Source of the DNA: Bog-473 sp963743785
GTDB taxonomy: Bacteria > Actinomycetota > Acidimicrobiia > Acidimicrobiales > RAAP-2
Length of the DNA: 64,000 nucleotides
NCBI GenBank assembly: GCA_963743785.1
Contig: CAVURD010000034.1
Location: forward strand, 310,001 to 374,000
Direction of reading: 5' to 3'
Shown piece by piece: positions 8,587-17,905 of the stretch. Position 1 is the first letter of the stretch. Every line of letters starts with the position of its first letter. Made by a program: the position numbers and the translations under genes. Below the pieces are notes generated by a model. That model was given only the letters and a program-made list of their open reading frames with translations. It did not search any database and was not told where the DNA came from.

Positions 8587-10962
8587 TTGACAGATCTGGC
8601 GGAGACCCCAGTCGACTCCCGGCTCCTCCCCTCGGGTCGCGAGGCGGGCACCGCCCCTGGCGATCGTCGCTTCCGTCCCGACGTCGAAGGCCTTCGGGCA
8701 ATCGCCATCCTGTCCGTCGTCCTCTTCCACGCAGGAGTCCCAGGTCTGCGGGGCGGATACGTCGGCGTGGACGTGTTCTTCGTCATCTCGGGCTTCGTGA
8801 TCACGGGCGTCCTGCTCCGGGAACGGCAATCGACGGGAGGCACATCGCTCCTCGACTTCTATGCGCGCCGGGTCCGACGCATCCTCCCGGCGGCGAGCCT
8901 GGTCATCGTGGTGGTGGCGGTGTTGTCGTACCTGCTCTTGGGCTACGCCACGGGCACGTCTGTGGCCGACGACGGGCGATGGGCCTCGGTGTTCCTCGTG
9001 AACTTCCATTTCACCGCTGTCGGAACCAATTACCTAACCTCACAGCTGCCGCCCTCGCCCCTGCAGAACTTCTGGTCGCTGTCGGTCGAAGAACAGTTCT
9101 ACGTGGTCTTCCCGGCTTTTATCATGATCGTGGCGGCCACATGGCGGTCAGTGCCCCTTCGAACCCGGCTGTTCATCATGTTGGTGGCCGCCATCGTGGT
9201 CTCGTACGCGTGGTCGATAATCCAGACGGGAGGCAACCCAACCGCGGCGTACTTCTCCCCGTTCACGCGTGCCTGGGAGCTGGCGCTGGGCGCGCTCATC
9301 GCCGTTGGTACCTCTTGGCTCAGGCGCGTGCCGCCAACCGCGGCCGCAGCGATGACGTGGGTCGGACTGGGAGCCATCGTGGTCGCGGCGTTCGCCTTCG
9401 ACGCCAACACCCCGTACCCCGGCTCATTGGTGGCCATTCCAGTGGTCGGTGCCGGCATGGTGATCGCCGGCGGAGTGGGGATTCCCCGTCTTGGCACCGA
9501 ACGGCTCATCGGATTGCCGCCGTTCCGGTGGCTGGGCAAGGTCTCCTACTCCCTCTATCTCTGGCACTGGCCGATCCTGATTCTGGCCGCCGAGCACCTC
9601 GGCAAGACCACTCTGAGTCTGAGCACCAATCTGATCCTGGTCGGGGTGGCATTGGCGATCTCGGTCGTCACGTATTTGGTCGTCGAGAACCCGATCCGCC
9701 GGACCCGGTTCCCGTCGCTGGTGACCGTGACCCTTGGCGTCGTGCTCATCGGCGTCACCTTGGCGCTCCTGACCCTAGCCATCCATCAGGACACCTCACT
9801 CGGGTACACCAAGTTTCCCATCGTGCCGGCAGACGAACAGACAGTCCTGCATGAGGTGGCGGCCGCCCCCCATGTCAAGGTCGTCCCCCGGGTGCTCCAG
9901 CCGCCCGTGGCTCACGCCGAGAGTGACCGGGGAAATTTTGGCTATGTCGGATGCATCCCCGCAAGCTACGCGTCCACCGAGCCGGCCAACGAGCCGAGCT
10001 GCACGCTCGGCGATCCCGCCGCCAGGCGCGAAATGGTCGTCTACGGGGACTCCCACGCACTCATGTGGTTGCCGGCCTTCGACTCAGTTGCCAAGTCCGC
10101 GCGCATGAAGTTGGTCATCCTGGCCAAGCCGGGATGTCCGGTGGACATGCTCAAGTTCACTACCCCGGCGGGTCTGGGGCTGGCGCCAGGCTCGCCCTTC
10201 GTGGAGTGCGACCAGTGGCACCAGTGGGCGCTCGACTGGATTGCCAAGACCAAGCCGAGCGTGCTGGTGCTCACCCAAAACGCCGTCGTGCCTGGGTTCA
10301 GTCCGGGGCAGTGGGAGACCGGATTCACGAGGCTGCTCCACGACGTGCAGGCCCCAGGCAGGGAGACCGTGGTGTTGGGCAACATCCCGATCTTGCCCCA
10401 GCCCGGGCCCTCCTGCCTGGCTCTGCACCCGAACGACGTCCAGGCCTGCTCGGGGCCACTCGTGACGGCCTACACCCCGTACAACCGGGCAGAGCGCGCC
10501 TCCGCACAAGCGAACCACGTCCCCTATGTCGATCCCACCCCGTGGTTCTGTTCGAGAGTGTGCACCGCCATCATCGGGCACTACGAGGTGTACTCGGACG
10601 ACACCCACATCACCGCGGCATACGCGCAGTACCTGAGCAACGTGCTCGCGGAGAGTTTCCTTCCGAGCGTCCTACTCCCCAACGACGGCACCACGGTCTC
10701 GGGCACCGTCGCGCTCGATGCCAGAGTGAGTGATTCAACGAACTTGAAGCACTTGGTGTTTGAGGTCTCGGGACCGTCTCTCCACAACGCATTCATCGGA
10801 ACAGCGACCCAAAAACTCTACGGCTGGGTTGCCCTATGGGACTCGACCAAGGTCGCCAACGGCTCCTATGAGCTCCAGAGCGTCGTTGTGCGCCCTGACG
10901 GGACGAGGGTCTACAGCCCACCCATTCGGATCCGAGTTGACAACAAGACGGGGTCAGCTTGA
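8587..10962 (+). CDS. Membrane O-acyltransferase (acyltransferase 3) with SGNH domain and C-terminal Ig-like repeat
   Basis: Residues about 25-370 form the acyltransferase-3 membrane domain: FRPDVEGLRAIAILSVVLFH, then GGYVGVDVFFVISGF and SLSVEEQFY are diagnostic. After a linker, an SGNH hydrolase-like domain carries the nucleophile motif VVYGDSHALMW and the terminal D-x-x-H pair in DDTHITAAYAQYL. This architecture occurs in peptidoglycan or polysaccharide O-acetylating enzymes such as OatA. The last 90 residues are an Ig-like module nearly the same as the repeats of the protein at 1-2583, which is unusual for this family. The start is chosen as TTG 8587 because of the GGAGGGGG upstream; GTG 8419 is possible. 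Confidence 0.88.
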   Translation: MTDLAETPVDSRLLPSGREAGTAPGDRRFRPDVEGLRAIAILSVVLFHAGVPGLRGGYVGVDVFFVISGFVITGVLLRERQSTGGTSLLDFYARRVRRILPAASLVIVVVAVLSYLLLGYATGTSVADDGRWASVFLVNFHFTAVGTNYLTSQLPPSPLQNFWSLSVEEQFYVVFPAFIMIVAATWRSVPLRTRLFIMLVAAIVVSYAWSIIQTGGNPTAAYFSPFTRAWELALGALIAVGTSWLRRVPPTAAAAMTWVGLGAIVVAAFAFDANTPYPGSLVAIPVVGAGMVIAGGVGIPRLGTERLIGLPPFRWLGKVSYSLYLWHWPILILAAEHLGKTTLSLSTNLILVGVALAISVVTYLVVENPIRRTRFPSLVTVTLGVVLIGVTLALLTLAIHQDTSLGYTKFPIVPADEQTVLHEVAAAPHVKVVPRVLQPPVAHAESDRGNFGYVGCIPASYASTEPANEPSCTLGDPAARREMVVYGDSHALMWLPAFDSVAKSARMKLVILAKPGCPVDMLKFTTPAGLGLAPGSPFVECDQWHQWALDWIAKTKPSVLVLTQNAVVPGFSPGQWETGFTRLLHDVQAPGRETVVLGNIPILPQPGPSCLALHPNDVQACSGPLVTAYTPYNRAERASAQANHVPYVDPTPWFCSRVCTAIIGHYEVYSDDTHITAAYAQYLSNVLAESFLPSVLLPNDGTTVSGTVALDARVSDSTNLKHLVFEVSGPSLHNAFIGTATQKLYGWVALWDSTKVANGSYELQSVVVRPDGTRVYSPPIRIRVDNKTGSA

Positions 10963-10980
10963 TCTGTTCGGGCCGCGGCA

Positions 10981-12618
10981 TTACCCGCCGCTGCGCAACA
11001 GGTCGCGTAGCACGAACTTCTGCACCTTGCCTGACGGGGTGCGGGGCAACTCGTCGACCGAGCGGACCTCTTCGGGCCATTTCTGCCGGGCCAGGCCGGC
11101 GGCGGACAGGTGGGCCTTCACCGCATTGAGATCGGGGGCCGGGGCGCCAGCTTGCATCCGGAAGAAGGCGCACCCGTGCTCGCCGAACTTCTCGTCGGGG
11201 GCGGCCACCACCGCCACCTCGGCCACGCCCTCCATGTGGGCCAGCAGTTGCTCGACCTCGGCCGCGCTGACGTTCTCCCCGCCCCGGATGATGATGTCCT
11301 TCACCCGGTCGGTGATGGTGAGGTAACCCTCGGGGTCGAGCACACCGACGTCGCCGGTGCGGAACCAACCCTCGGCGTCCACCGCCGCGTCGGTCAGGGC
11401 CGGGTCGGTGTAGCCGACAAATCGGTCGGGCCCTCGGGTGAGGATTTCTCCGGGCCGACCGACACCGACGTCACGTCCCGCCTCGTCGACCGTCCGCACC
11501 TCCACCCAGTCAAGCGGGCACCCGTCGGTGTGGATGCGCTTCTCCTTTGGGTCAGCATGTTGCGAGCCGGTCACCGATGGGTGTTCGGTGCAGCCGTAGG
11601 CGCGCACCAGGCTGATGCCGAGCTCGTCCGCCCGTTCGGCCACCGCATCGGGGATGGGTGAGCCGCCCAGTCCGATGAAGCGCATCAGTTCGACGTGCTC
11701 GGGCCCGAACCCGGGACTGTCGAGCAAGCTGGTGAAGAAGTACGTCGAACCGCTCCCGGCACCGATGCCCTCCTCCACCATGGCGTCGAGCACCGTCGGG
11801 GGGTCCCACCCGTCGATGAGGTAGAGCGGCCGTCCACTGACCAGCGGGCAGAGCAATCCAGCCAACATGCCGATGGAATGCCCCACCGGGGCACCGGTCA
11901 GGTTGGCCCGGTCCCGCTCGGACTGGTGGGCCGTGAGTTGGCGCACCTCGCAGCCGATGGTGCGGTGGCTGTGCACCACACCCTTAGGGTCGGCCGTGGT
12001 GCCCGAGGTGTAGCCGATGAGCGCGGCACCGTCAGGGTCCACCGCCTGGGGGCCGGCGATGGGCTCGGCCCGGCGCAGCTGCTCGAAGGGGATGCCGTCG
12101 CGGCCCGGGGACTCCCCGGTGGCCGTGCCCCCGACCACGATCAGGTGCTCCAGGTCGCCGAGGCCGTCGCGAATGGTGCCCAGCTCGGCCAGATAGTCCC
12201 GCGAGCCGATGTTCGACACGATGACGAGCGCCCGGGCGTGGCTCTGGCGCAGAATGAACCCGACTTCCTTGGGGCCGTAGAAGTGGACGATGGGGACCAG
12301 CGTCACGCCCAGCATGGCGCAGGCGTAGAAGGTGATGGCCGCCTCGACCCAGTTGGGAAGTTGGAAGGCCACCACGTCGCCCGGACCGAGGCCGAGTTCC
12401 CGCAGTCCGCCGGCGACCCGGAGCGCGTCCTCATAGACGTCGCCCACGGTGCCGATATAGGGATTGGTGGGCGACCAGATCCGGAAGCGCCGGGTCGTAT
12501 CGGTCAGCAGCGCGTCGGCCAGGAACTGTCCGAGCGAGCGGTCGTCCCACGCCCCTTCGGCCCGGTAGCGCGCCGCCAGGTCACCGGTGATCGGTCGCAG
12601 CTCGAAACGAACAGCCAC
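10981..12618 (-). CDS. AMP-dependent acyl-CoA synthetase (cyclohexanecarboxylate/fatty-acyl type)
   Basis: This is a 545-residue ANL ligase. P-loop GYTSGTTADPKGVVHSH, A8 GYLTITDRVKDIIIRGGENV and the terminal lysine in LPRTPSGKVQKF are present. The open frame continues to 13593 only as a shadow of the acyl-CoA dehydrogenase; GTG 12618 gives the family N-terminus (VRFELRPITGDLAARY). It lies 8 bp downstream of the dehydrogenase stop, so the pair forms one transcript controlled from the 13.76-kb palindrome. Confidence 0.9.
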   Translation of the reverse strand: MAVRFELRPITGDLAARYRAEGAWDDRSLGQFLADALLTDTTRRFRIWSPTNPYIGTVGDVYEDALRVAGGLRELGLGPGDVVAFQLPNWVEAAITFYACAMLGVTLVPIVHFYGPKEVGFILRQSHARALVIVSNIGSRDYLAELGTIRDGLGDLEHLIVVGGTATGESPGRDGIPFEQLRRAEPIAGPQAVDPDGAALIGYTSGTTADPKGVVHSHRTIGCEVRQLTAHQSERDRANLTGAPVGHSIGMLAGLLCPLVSGRPLYLIDGWDPPTVLDAMVEEGIGAGSGSTYFFTSLLDSPGFGPEHVELMRFIGLGGSPIPDAVAERADELGISLVRAYGCTEHPSVTGSQHADPKEKRIHTDGCPLDWVEVRTVDEAGRDVGVGRPGEILTRGPDRFVGYTDPALTDAAVDAEGWFRTGDVGVLDPEGYLTITDRVKDIIIRGGENVSAAEVEQLLAHMEGVAEVAVVAAPDEKFGEHGCAFFRMQAGAPAPDLNAVKAHLSAAGLARQKWPEEVRSVDELPRTPSGKVQKFVLRDLLRSGG

Positions 12619-12626
12619 CGGACGAC

Positions 12627-13721
12627 TCAGGCCGACTCGATGAACAGCGAGGCCAGGCGCTTTCGCTCGTGGCCGGCCCCGCCGATCAGGACTTCGTTCT
12701 GCTTGACCCGCTTGAAGAGGAAGTGGGCGTCGTTGGCCCAGGTGAAGCCCACCCCGCCGTGGAGCTGGATGTCGTCTCCGGTCACCCGGACCCCGGCCTC
12801 GGCGGCGTAGCTGGCGGCCATGGCGGCCGCCTGCCCACGTTCGGGTGCGTCGGTGTCCGACGCCCAGGCGGCGAACTGCACCCCGGCCCGAGCCATCTCG
12901 ACCTGTTGGAACATCTCGACCAGCCGGTGTCGCACGGTCTGGTAGGTGGCCACGGGTCGATCGAACACGATGCGTTGCGACGTGTAGGCGATGGCCTCGG
13001 TCAGGGCCCGGTCGGCCGCTCCGACGGTCTCGGCGGCCAGCGCGATGGCAACGTCGTCCTGGATGCGCTGCCACGGCAGGGCCTGGCTGCCACCCGGTCC
13101 GAGCGGGATCACCCGCTGGTCCTCGAGCACCAGGCGGGCCAGCTTGCGCGTGGGGTCCAGGGACGGGACGAGCTCGGCCTTCGGCTCTTCGAGCAGGTAT
13201 GACCGCACGCCCTCCTCGCTGCGGGCCACCACGATGACCCAGTCGGCGCTGTGGCCGTCCACCACGAAGGGCTTGACCCCGCTGACGACCCAGTCGGCGC
13301 TCTTGCGGCGGGCGCGCGTCCGCACCGTGCCGAGCGGATCGCCGTGCCCCTGTTCCTGCAGGGCGATCGTGCCCCGACGGGTACCGGCGGCCAGGTCGGC
13401 CAGGAGCTCGGTGGCGCCGAGGGTCGTGGCGGCCAGCGTGGCGGCGATGGCCGATGAGAAGAAGGGCCCCGGCAGCGGAAGGCGGCCCATCTGCTCGGCC
13501 ACGATGGTCATCTCCAAGAGCCCGGTGCCGGCCCCGCCGAATTCGGTGGGCACCAGCAGGCCGGTCCAACCCAGCTCGACCAGGGTGGACCACAGTGCCG
13601 GTGTCATGGCGGTCGGTTCATCGACCAGGGTGCGCACCATCTCGGGATCGCACTCGCGCTCCAAGGCGGCACGGGCCACGTCCTGGAGCGCCAGCTGCTC
13701 ATCATCGAACGTGAAGTCCAC
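12627..13721 (-). CDS. Acyl-CoA dehydrogenase family protein
   Basis: This is a 364-residue flavoprotein of the ACAD family that would introduce an alpha-beta double bond in an acyl-CoA. The N-terminal helix VDFTFDDEQLALQDVARAALE, the mid-domain TEFGGAGTGLLEM and the C-terminal DDIQLHGGVGFTWANDAHF are typical. GTG 13721 is preceded by AGGGGAG at good spacing. A second ACAD gene is transcribed divergently 85 bp away. In steroid-type degradation such pairs can form mixed tetramers; whether they do here is inference. Confidence 0.88.
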   Translation of the reverse strand: MDFTFDDEQLALQDVARAALERECDPEMVRTLVDEPTAMTPALWSTLVELGWTGLLVPTEFGGAGTGLLEMTIVAEQMGRLPLPGPFFSSAIAATLAATTLGATELLADLAAGTRRGTIALQEQGHGDPLGTVRTRARRKSADWVVSGVKPFVVDGHSADWVIVVARSEEGVRSYLLEEPKAELVPSLDPTRKLARLVLEDQRVIPLGPGGSQALPWQRIQDDVAIALAAETVGAADRALTEAIAYTSQRIVFDRPVATYQTVRHRLVEMFQQVEMARAGVQFAAWASDTDAPERGQAAAMAASYAAEAGVRVTGDDIQLHGGVGFTWANDAHFLFKRVKQNEVLIGGAGHERKRLASLFIESA

Positions 13722-13761
13722 GGCTCCCCTACCTCGCGGTGTGCGGCGCCCACCCATTCCC

Positions 13762-13775
13762 TGACGCCAGCGTCA
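13762..13775. promoter_or_regulatory. Palindromic operator TGAC-N6-GTCA (site 1)
   Basis: TGAC GCCAGC GTCA lies in the 85-bp gap between two divergent acyl-CoA dehydrogenase genes, 41 bp from one start and 32 bp from the other. It is one of six matches in the window, all in promoter gaps. It is probably a TetR-family binding site. Confidence 0.7.
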
Positions 13776-13806
13776 CAGTACACGTTTGGTCGGCTACCCT
13801 TCCCCC

Positions 13807-15018
13807 GTGGATTTTGCCCTGGCGCCCGAGGACGAGGCCTTCCGCGACGAGCTCCGGGCCTGGCTCGATAAGAATTTGCCGCCCTTCCTCGAAGCCGAGT
13901 CCCTCGCCGACGACGCCAGCCTGAGCGGCGAGGCCTCCCAAAAGAGGCGGCAGGCCTGGCAGCGCAAGATGAACGAGGGCGGGTGGGCCGCCATCCACTG
14001 GGGCGAGGAGTACGGCGGGCGCACCATCAACGCCATGCAGCGGCTCATCTACTCCGAGGTGCTGGCCGAGTACCGCACGCCGGGCATGTTCAACACCAAC
14101 GGGATCTGGCAGATCGGGCCGATGATCATCGCCTGGGGCACCGAGGAGCAGAAGGCGCAGTGGCTGCCGTCCATCCTCGGCGCCGAGGAGCACTGGTGCC
14201 AGGGCTTCAGCGAGCCCGACGCCGGCAACGATCTGGCCAATCTGCGCACGCTGGCCATCCGTGACGGCGACGACTACGTGGTCAACGGCTCGAAGATCTG
14301 GATCTCCTCGGCCCACCTGGCCACCTGGGGCCTCTTCCTCCTGCGCACCGATCCGACCGCCATCGAGCGGGGCAAGAAGCACGAGGGGATCACCGCCTTC
14401 ATCCTCAACCTCAAGACGCCGGGCATCGAGGTGCGCCCCATCAAGGACATGGCCGGTGAGGAGCTCTTCAACGAGATCTTCTTCACCGACGCCCGCATCC
14501 CAGCTTCCAGCCGCCTCGGCGAGGAGGGCGGCGGTTGGATGGTGGCCATGGGCACCCTCGGCTACGAACGGGTCGGCATCGCCAGCCAGATCTCCATCCT
14601 CTCGGCCGACCTGCGCGCCGTGGTCGAAGCGGCCCGTTCGGTCAACCCCGGTGCGCTCGAGGATCCATCGTTGCGTGACCGCATCGCCAAGACCTGGACC
14701 GAGATCGAGCTGGCCCGCCTACTGTCCTTGCGGGCCCTGAGCAAGATCATGAAGGGCGAGAAGAATTGGCCCGAGGTGCCGTTCGCCAAACTGTCCTGGT
14801 CGTCGCTGGCCCAGACAATCGCCGAGCTGGCCATCGACCTGCTCGGCCCGGCCGGCCTGGCCGGCCGTGGCGGCCCCGATGCCGTCGACCGCGGCAAGTG
14901 GACACGGCTCTACGCCTTCCAGCGCTACAGCACCATCGGCGGCGGGTCGACCGAGATCCAGAAGAACATCATCGCCGACCGGGCCATCGCCATGCCCGGC
15001 CAGTCCCGCACCTCTTGA
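13807..15018 (+). CDS. Acyl-CoA dehydrogenase family protein
   Basis: This is a 403-residue ACAD. It has the FAD/substrate-contact segment WCQGFSEPDAGNDLANLRT, WISSAHLATWGLFLLRT, and the C-terminal RYSTIGGGSTEIQKNIIADR that is diagnostic of the family. GTG 13807 gives VDFALAPEDEAFRDELRAWL, the usual N-terminus; the frame is open 21 bp further. A thiolase-like gene follows, and the divergent dehydrogenase shares the palindrome at 13762. The substrate is unknown, but the terminal motif is that of enzymes acting on bulky or long acyl-CoAs. Confidence 0.9.
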   Translation: MDFALAPEDEAFRDELRAWLDKNLPPFLEAESLADDASLSGEASQKRRQAWQRKMNEGGWAAIHWGEEYGGRTINAMQRLIYSEVLAEYRTPGMFNTNGIWQIGPMIIAWGTEEQKAQWLPSILGAEEHWCQGFSEPDAGNDLANLRTLAIRDGDDYVVNGSKIWISSAHLATWGLFLLRTDPTAIERGKKHEGITAFILNLKTPGIEVRPIKDMAGEELFNEIFFTDARIPASSRLGEEGGGWMVAMGTLGYERVGIASQISILSADLRAVVEAARSVNPGALEDPSLRDRIAKTWTEIELARLLSLRALSKIMKGEKNWPEVPFAKLSWSSLAQTIAELAIDLLGPAGLAGRGGPDAVDRGKWTRLYAFQRYSTIGGGSTEIQKNIIADRAIAMPGQSRTS

Positions 15019-15046
15019 GCCTGCAGAAGGCAGCGCGGCCCGCCCC

Positions 15047-15105
15047 ATGAGCCCAGCAGTATGAGCCTGACCCGATGGCCTGACCCGATGAGCCTGACCC
15101 GATGA
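15047..15105 (+). repeat. Tandem ATG-bearing short repeats forming two coupled mini-ORFs
   Basis: ATGAGCCTGACCCG occurs at 15061 and 15088, with the variant ATGGCCTGACCCG between them at 15075. ATGAGCCCAGC occurs at 15047 and again at 15102, the thiolase start. Read as ORFs, 15047-15064 encodes MSPAV and stops, overlapping ATG 15061. ORF 15061-15105 encodes 14 residues and stops, overlapping the real ATG 15102. Each junction is an ATGA overlap, so ribosomes could pass by reinitiation. Confidence 0.7.
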
Positions 15106-16586
15106 GCCCAGCCGTCGACCCCCGATCCGCCTGCATCATCGGCATCGCCCGCAAGACCTGGCACCCGACCGATGCGCCCGAGGGTGCGCCCGAGCCATTG
15201 GCCATGTGGGAAGAGATGGCCCGGGCCGCGGCGGCCGACGCCGGCGTGCCCGGGGCGCTCGCCGCGCTGGAAAGCATCGACGTGGTGTTCACCCAGTCCT
15301 GGCAGTACGACGACCCGGCGGCGCGCCTGGCCGAACGGTTGGGCGCCACGTCGGCCCGGCTGAACTATTCGGGAATCGGGGGCTCGGTCCCCCAGGTGCT
15401 GGCCTCCAACACGGCCGTCATGATGATGGACGGCCACCTCGACCTCGCCCTGATCGTCGGCGCCGAGGCGCTGGCCACCGTCCGCCGGCTCAAGAAGGCA
15501 GGCGAGAAGGCGCAGTGGTCGTTCAAGCCGGCCGAGCGTCGGCCGTTCCCCATGGACCTGCAGTTCCACCCCTCCGAGATCAGCCACGCCGTCTTCGAGG
15601 CCTACCTGACCTTCGCCCTCTTCGACAACGCGCGGCGGGCGGACCTGCGGCGAGGGCTGGAGGAGCATCGAGCGCAGCTGGGTCGCGTGCTGGCTCCGCT
15701 GACCAACGTCGCCGCCGCCAGTCCGCACGCCTGGTTCCCAATCGCCCGCTCCGCCTCGGAGATCACGACGGCCACGCCGGACAACCGGATGGTGGCCTAC
15801 CCCTACACCAAGCTGATGACCTCCATCATGGACGTCGACATGGGGGCGGCGCTGCTGCTGGCGAGCGCGGCGAAGGCCGATGCCCTCGGTGTGCCCGAGG
15901 ACAAGCGGGTCTACCTGCGGGGCTTCGGCTACGCCGAGGACCCCGCCCACGTGGCCGACCACCCCGACCTGTGGCGTTCTCCGGCCATGGCCACCGCCTC
16001 GTCGACGGCGCTGAGCGGCGCCGGTATCGGCATCGACGACGTGGCCCACTTCGACCTGTACTCCTGCTTTGCCAGTTCGGTGAACTTCGCGCTCGATGCC
16101 CTCGGCCTGTCCGAAGACGACCCTCGTGGCGTGACCCAGACGGGAGGACTCCCCTATCACGGCGGCCCCGGTTCCAACTACATGACGCACTCCATCGCTG
16201 CCATGGCCGAGACGCTGCGGGCCGATCCGGGCTCCTTCGGCGTGACCAGTGGTGTCGGGATGCACATGCAGAAACACGCCTACGGCCTCTGGTCGACTGC
16301 GCCCGGCGTGGTGCGTAGGGCGAGAGCGACAACGCTCCTTCCGCCGGCGATCCCCAGCGTGATTGTCGGGTCCCCCGAGGGCACGGCCACGGTGGCCACC
16401 TATTCGGTGCTCCACGGTCGCAGCGGCGAACCTGAATCCGCCGTGTTGGTCTGCGACCTTCCCGGTGGTGGTCGCTGCTACGCCAAGTTGGATGGCGGCC
16501 TGGCGGAGGCAGAGGTGACCGAGCTCATCGGTCGGACGGTGTCGCTGTCGCCCGTGGACGGGGTCAATCTGGCCCGGGTGGAATGA
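15102..16586 (+). CDS. Thiolase-like / acetyl-CoA acetyltransferase family protein
   Basis: This is a 494-residue thiolase-fold protein with MSPAVDPRSACIIGIARKTW at the N-terminus and VDVVFTQSW-like spacing of the lipid-transfer/thiolase branch. HFDLYSCFASSVNFALDALG near residue 310 is the second active-site region, and TGGLPYHGGPGSNYMTHS follows. The last 90 residues form the extra C-terminal domain of the thiolase-like type 1 group. It is probably cotranscribed with the upstream dehydrogenase. The usual nucleophilic CGSS loop is replaced by NYSGIGGSVPQ, so a condensing or cleaving role is uncertain. Confidence 0.82.
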   Translation: MSPAVDPRSACIIGIARKTWHPTDAPEGAPEPLAMWEEMARAAAADAGVPGALAALESIDVVFTQSWQYDDPAARLAERLGATSARLNYSGIGGSVPQVLASNTAVMMMDGHLDLALIVGAEALATVRRLKKAGEKAQWSFKPAERRPFPMDLQFHPSEISHAVFEAYLTFALFDNARRADLRRGLEEHRAQLGRVLAPLTNVAAASPHAWFPIARSASEITTATPDNRMVAYPYTKLMTSIMDVDMGAALLLASAAKADALGVPEDKRVYLRGFGYAEDPAHVADHPDLWRSPAMATASSTALSGAGIGIDDVAHFDLYSCFASSVNFALDALGLSEDDPRGVTQTGGLPYHGGPGSNYMTHSIAAMAETLRADPGSFGVTSGVGMHMQKHAYGLWSTAPGVVRRARATTLLPPAIPSVIVGSPEGTATVATYSVLHGRSGEPESAVLVCDLPGGGRCYAKLDGGLAEAEVTELIGRTVSLSPVDGVNLARVE

Positions 16587-16648
16587 TCGAGATTGGCGAC
16601 GGATGGGATGACTTCACGGCCAATGGATGTCGCATGAGCCCGTAGCGC

Positions 16649-17905
16649 CTACCTCTGTCCGCCTGACCCCACGCTAACGGCGCTGGCATCGGTGGGACCA
16701 GCCGGAGTGGCACCGCCAGTCCCGCCACTGATCCTCTCGGCCCAGATCACCACCAACTGCAGCAGCCCGAGATAGGCAGCCAGGATCAGGAGGGTCACCA
16801 GCGCGCCCCAGAAGGTGAGCGAGCCGTTGAACACGATGAAGAGCCCGGCTACCAGGGCACCGAGCAGCCGCAAGCCCGTCCGGTGCTCACGGATCCAACC
16901 CGCACTGCGCTGCGCAGCGGGCGAGGCTCCTTCGGTGTGCTCCGTGCTGGTCAGCTGCCTGGCGTTGCGTGCCAACCAATGCCAGGCCCGCGCGATCTGA
17001 TGCCGCAGCGCCACCGCATAGCGGGCCGGACCGACGAACCACAGCACCACGGACGCCACGAGCAAGATGGCCAGCACCAGCCACAGGCCGTCCTTGAGGA
17101 ATCGCAGCAGGGTGTCGAAGATGATCCCGGAGACCTGGCTGTTGAATCCTTCCTTCACCGAGGTCGAGACGAACTTCTTGCGCGCCAGATGGAAGGCGGT
17201 CAGGAACACGACGATGCCGATCGATCCGCCCATCGTCACTCGGAGCAGTGTCTTGCGGCGACGTACCGCCACCGCCACGGCCGCGGCGGCCAGGACCAGG
17301 GTGATGATCGGGACTAGCCATTTGAGCTTCTTGACCAGGTTGAAGATTCCCTGAGCCTGACTGACCTGCTGGGCCGAAAGAATGGAAACGGAGACGTTCT
17401 TCTGGTTGGTGTTGAACAGGGTCTTGAGCGGGTCGAAGAAGGTGATCCCCTTGCCATCGAGCGTATTGATCACCTTGGTGGCGACCGGGGTGATATTGAC
17501 GACCACTGTCTTCCCGTTCTTGAGCGCTCTGGTCAGCTTGGTGTCCTGCCCCGACAAGACGGCGACCATCGTCGCATGGGCCCGTCGGTTGCCGTTGTTC
17601 CAGATCTTCTGGAAGTACGTGCTACTCAAGATCCGATTGACCTGCTTCCCGACGAATTCCTGCAGGGTGCTCGTCAAAGGGACCGCCACCGGCTTGGCCT
17701 TGGGGGGCAGGAGCGAGGCGATCTTCTGGTCCACATTGACCGATGAGAAGAGCTCGTCGGTGATACGGACCGAAGCGTGGCTGATCACCACCTGATTGGT
17801 GGCGATCGGGGCCAGCGTCTCCACGTAGCGATCGGTGTTGGTCGCGAGGTTGACCACCCAGACCGTCATGACCGAGAGGGGGAACAACACCGATACCAGG
17901 ACCAC
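16649..17905 (-). CDS. Actinobacterial integral membrane protein, N-terminus probably frameshifted
   Basis: The 418-residue frame has an N-terminal membrane helix, an extracytoplasmic domain beginning WVVNLATNTDRYVETLAPIATNQVV (only partly quoted family signature: NTDRYVETLAPIA), then three or four helices and a polar tail. The family is common in actinobacteria and has no known function. The only start inside the frame is GTG 17905, in the middle of the first helix. In-frame codons upstream (RTRSITAWVLVV) complete the helix but reach a stop at 17999 with no start codon. A different frame from GTG 18050 gives an acidic Pro/Ala-rich leader typical of the family, so a one-base shift near 17940 is likely and the true gene is about 16649-18050. 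Confidence 0.75.
   Translation of the reverse strand: MVLVSVLFPLSVMTVWVVNLATNTDRYVETLAPIATNQVVISHASVRITDELFSSVNVDQKIASLLPPKAKPVAVPLTSTLQEFVGKQVNRILSSTYFQKIWNNGNRRAHATMVAVLSGQDTKLTRALKNGKTVVVNITPVATKVINTLDGKGITFFDPLKTLFNTNQKNVSVSILSAQQVSQAQGIFNLVKKLKWLVPIITLVLAAAAVAVAVRRRKTLLRVTMGGSIGIVVFLTAFHLARKKFVSTSVKEGFNSQVSGIIFDTLLRFLKDGLWLVLAILLVASVVLWFVGPARYAVALRHQIARAWHWLARNARQLTSTEHTEGASPAAQRSAGWIREHRTGLRLLGALVAGLFIVFNGSLTFWGALVTLLILAAYLGLLQLVVIWAERISGGTGGATPAGPTDASAVSVGSGGQR

Noticed and set aside
11695..12810. Plus-strand open frame of 371 codons
   Set aside because: Antisense to the acyl-CoA synthetase and dehydrogenase genes; no domain visible.
14925..16415. Long minus-strand open frame of 496 codons
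   Set aside because: It is the antisense shadow of the thiolase-like gene; high third-position GC keeps the opposite frame free of stops and the translation is His/Gly/Arg-rich without domains.
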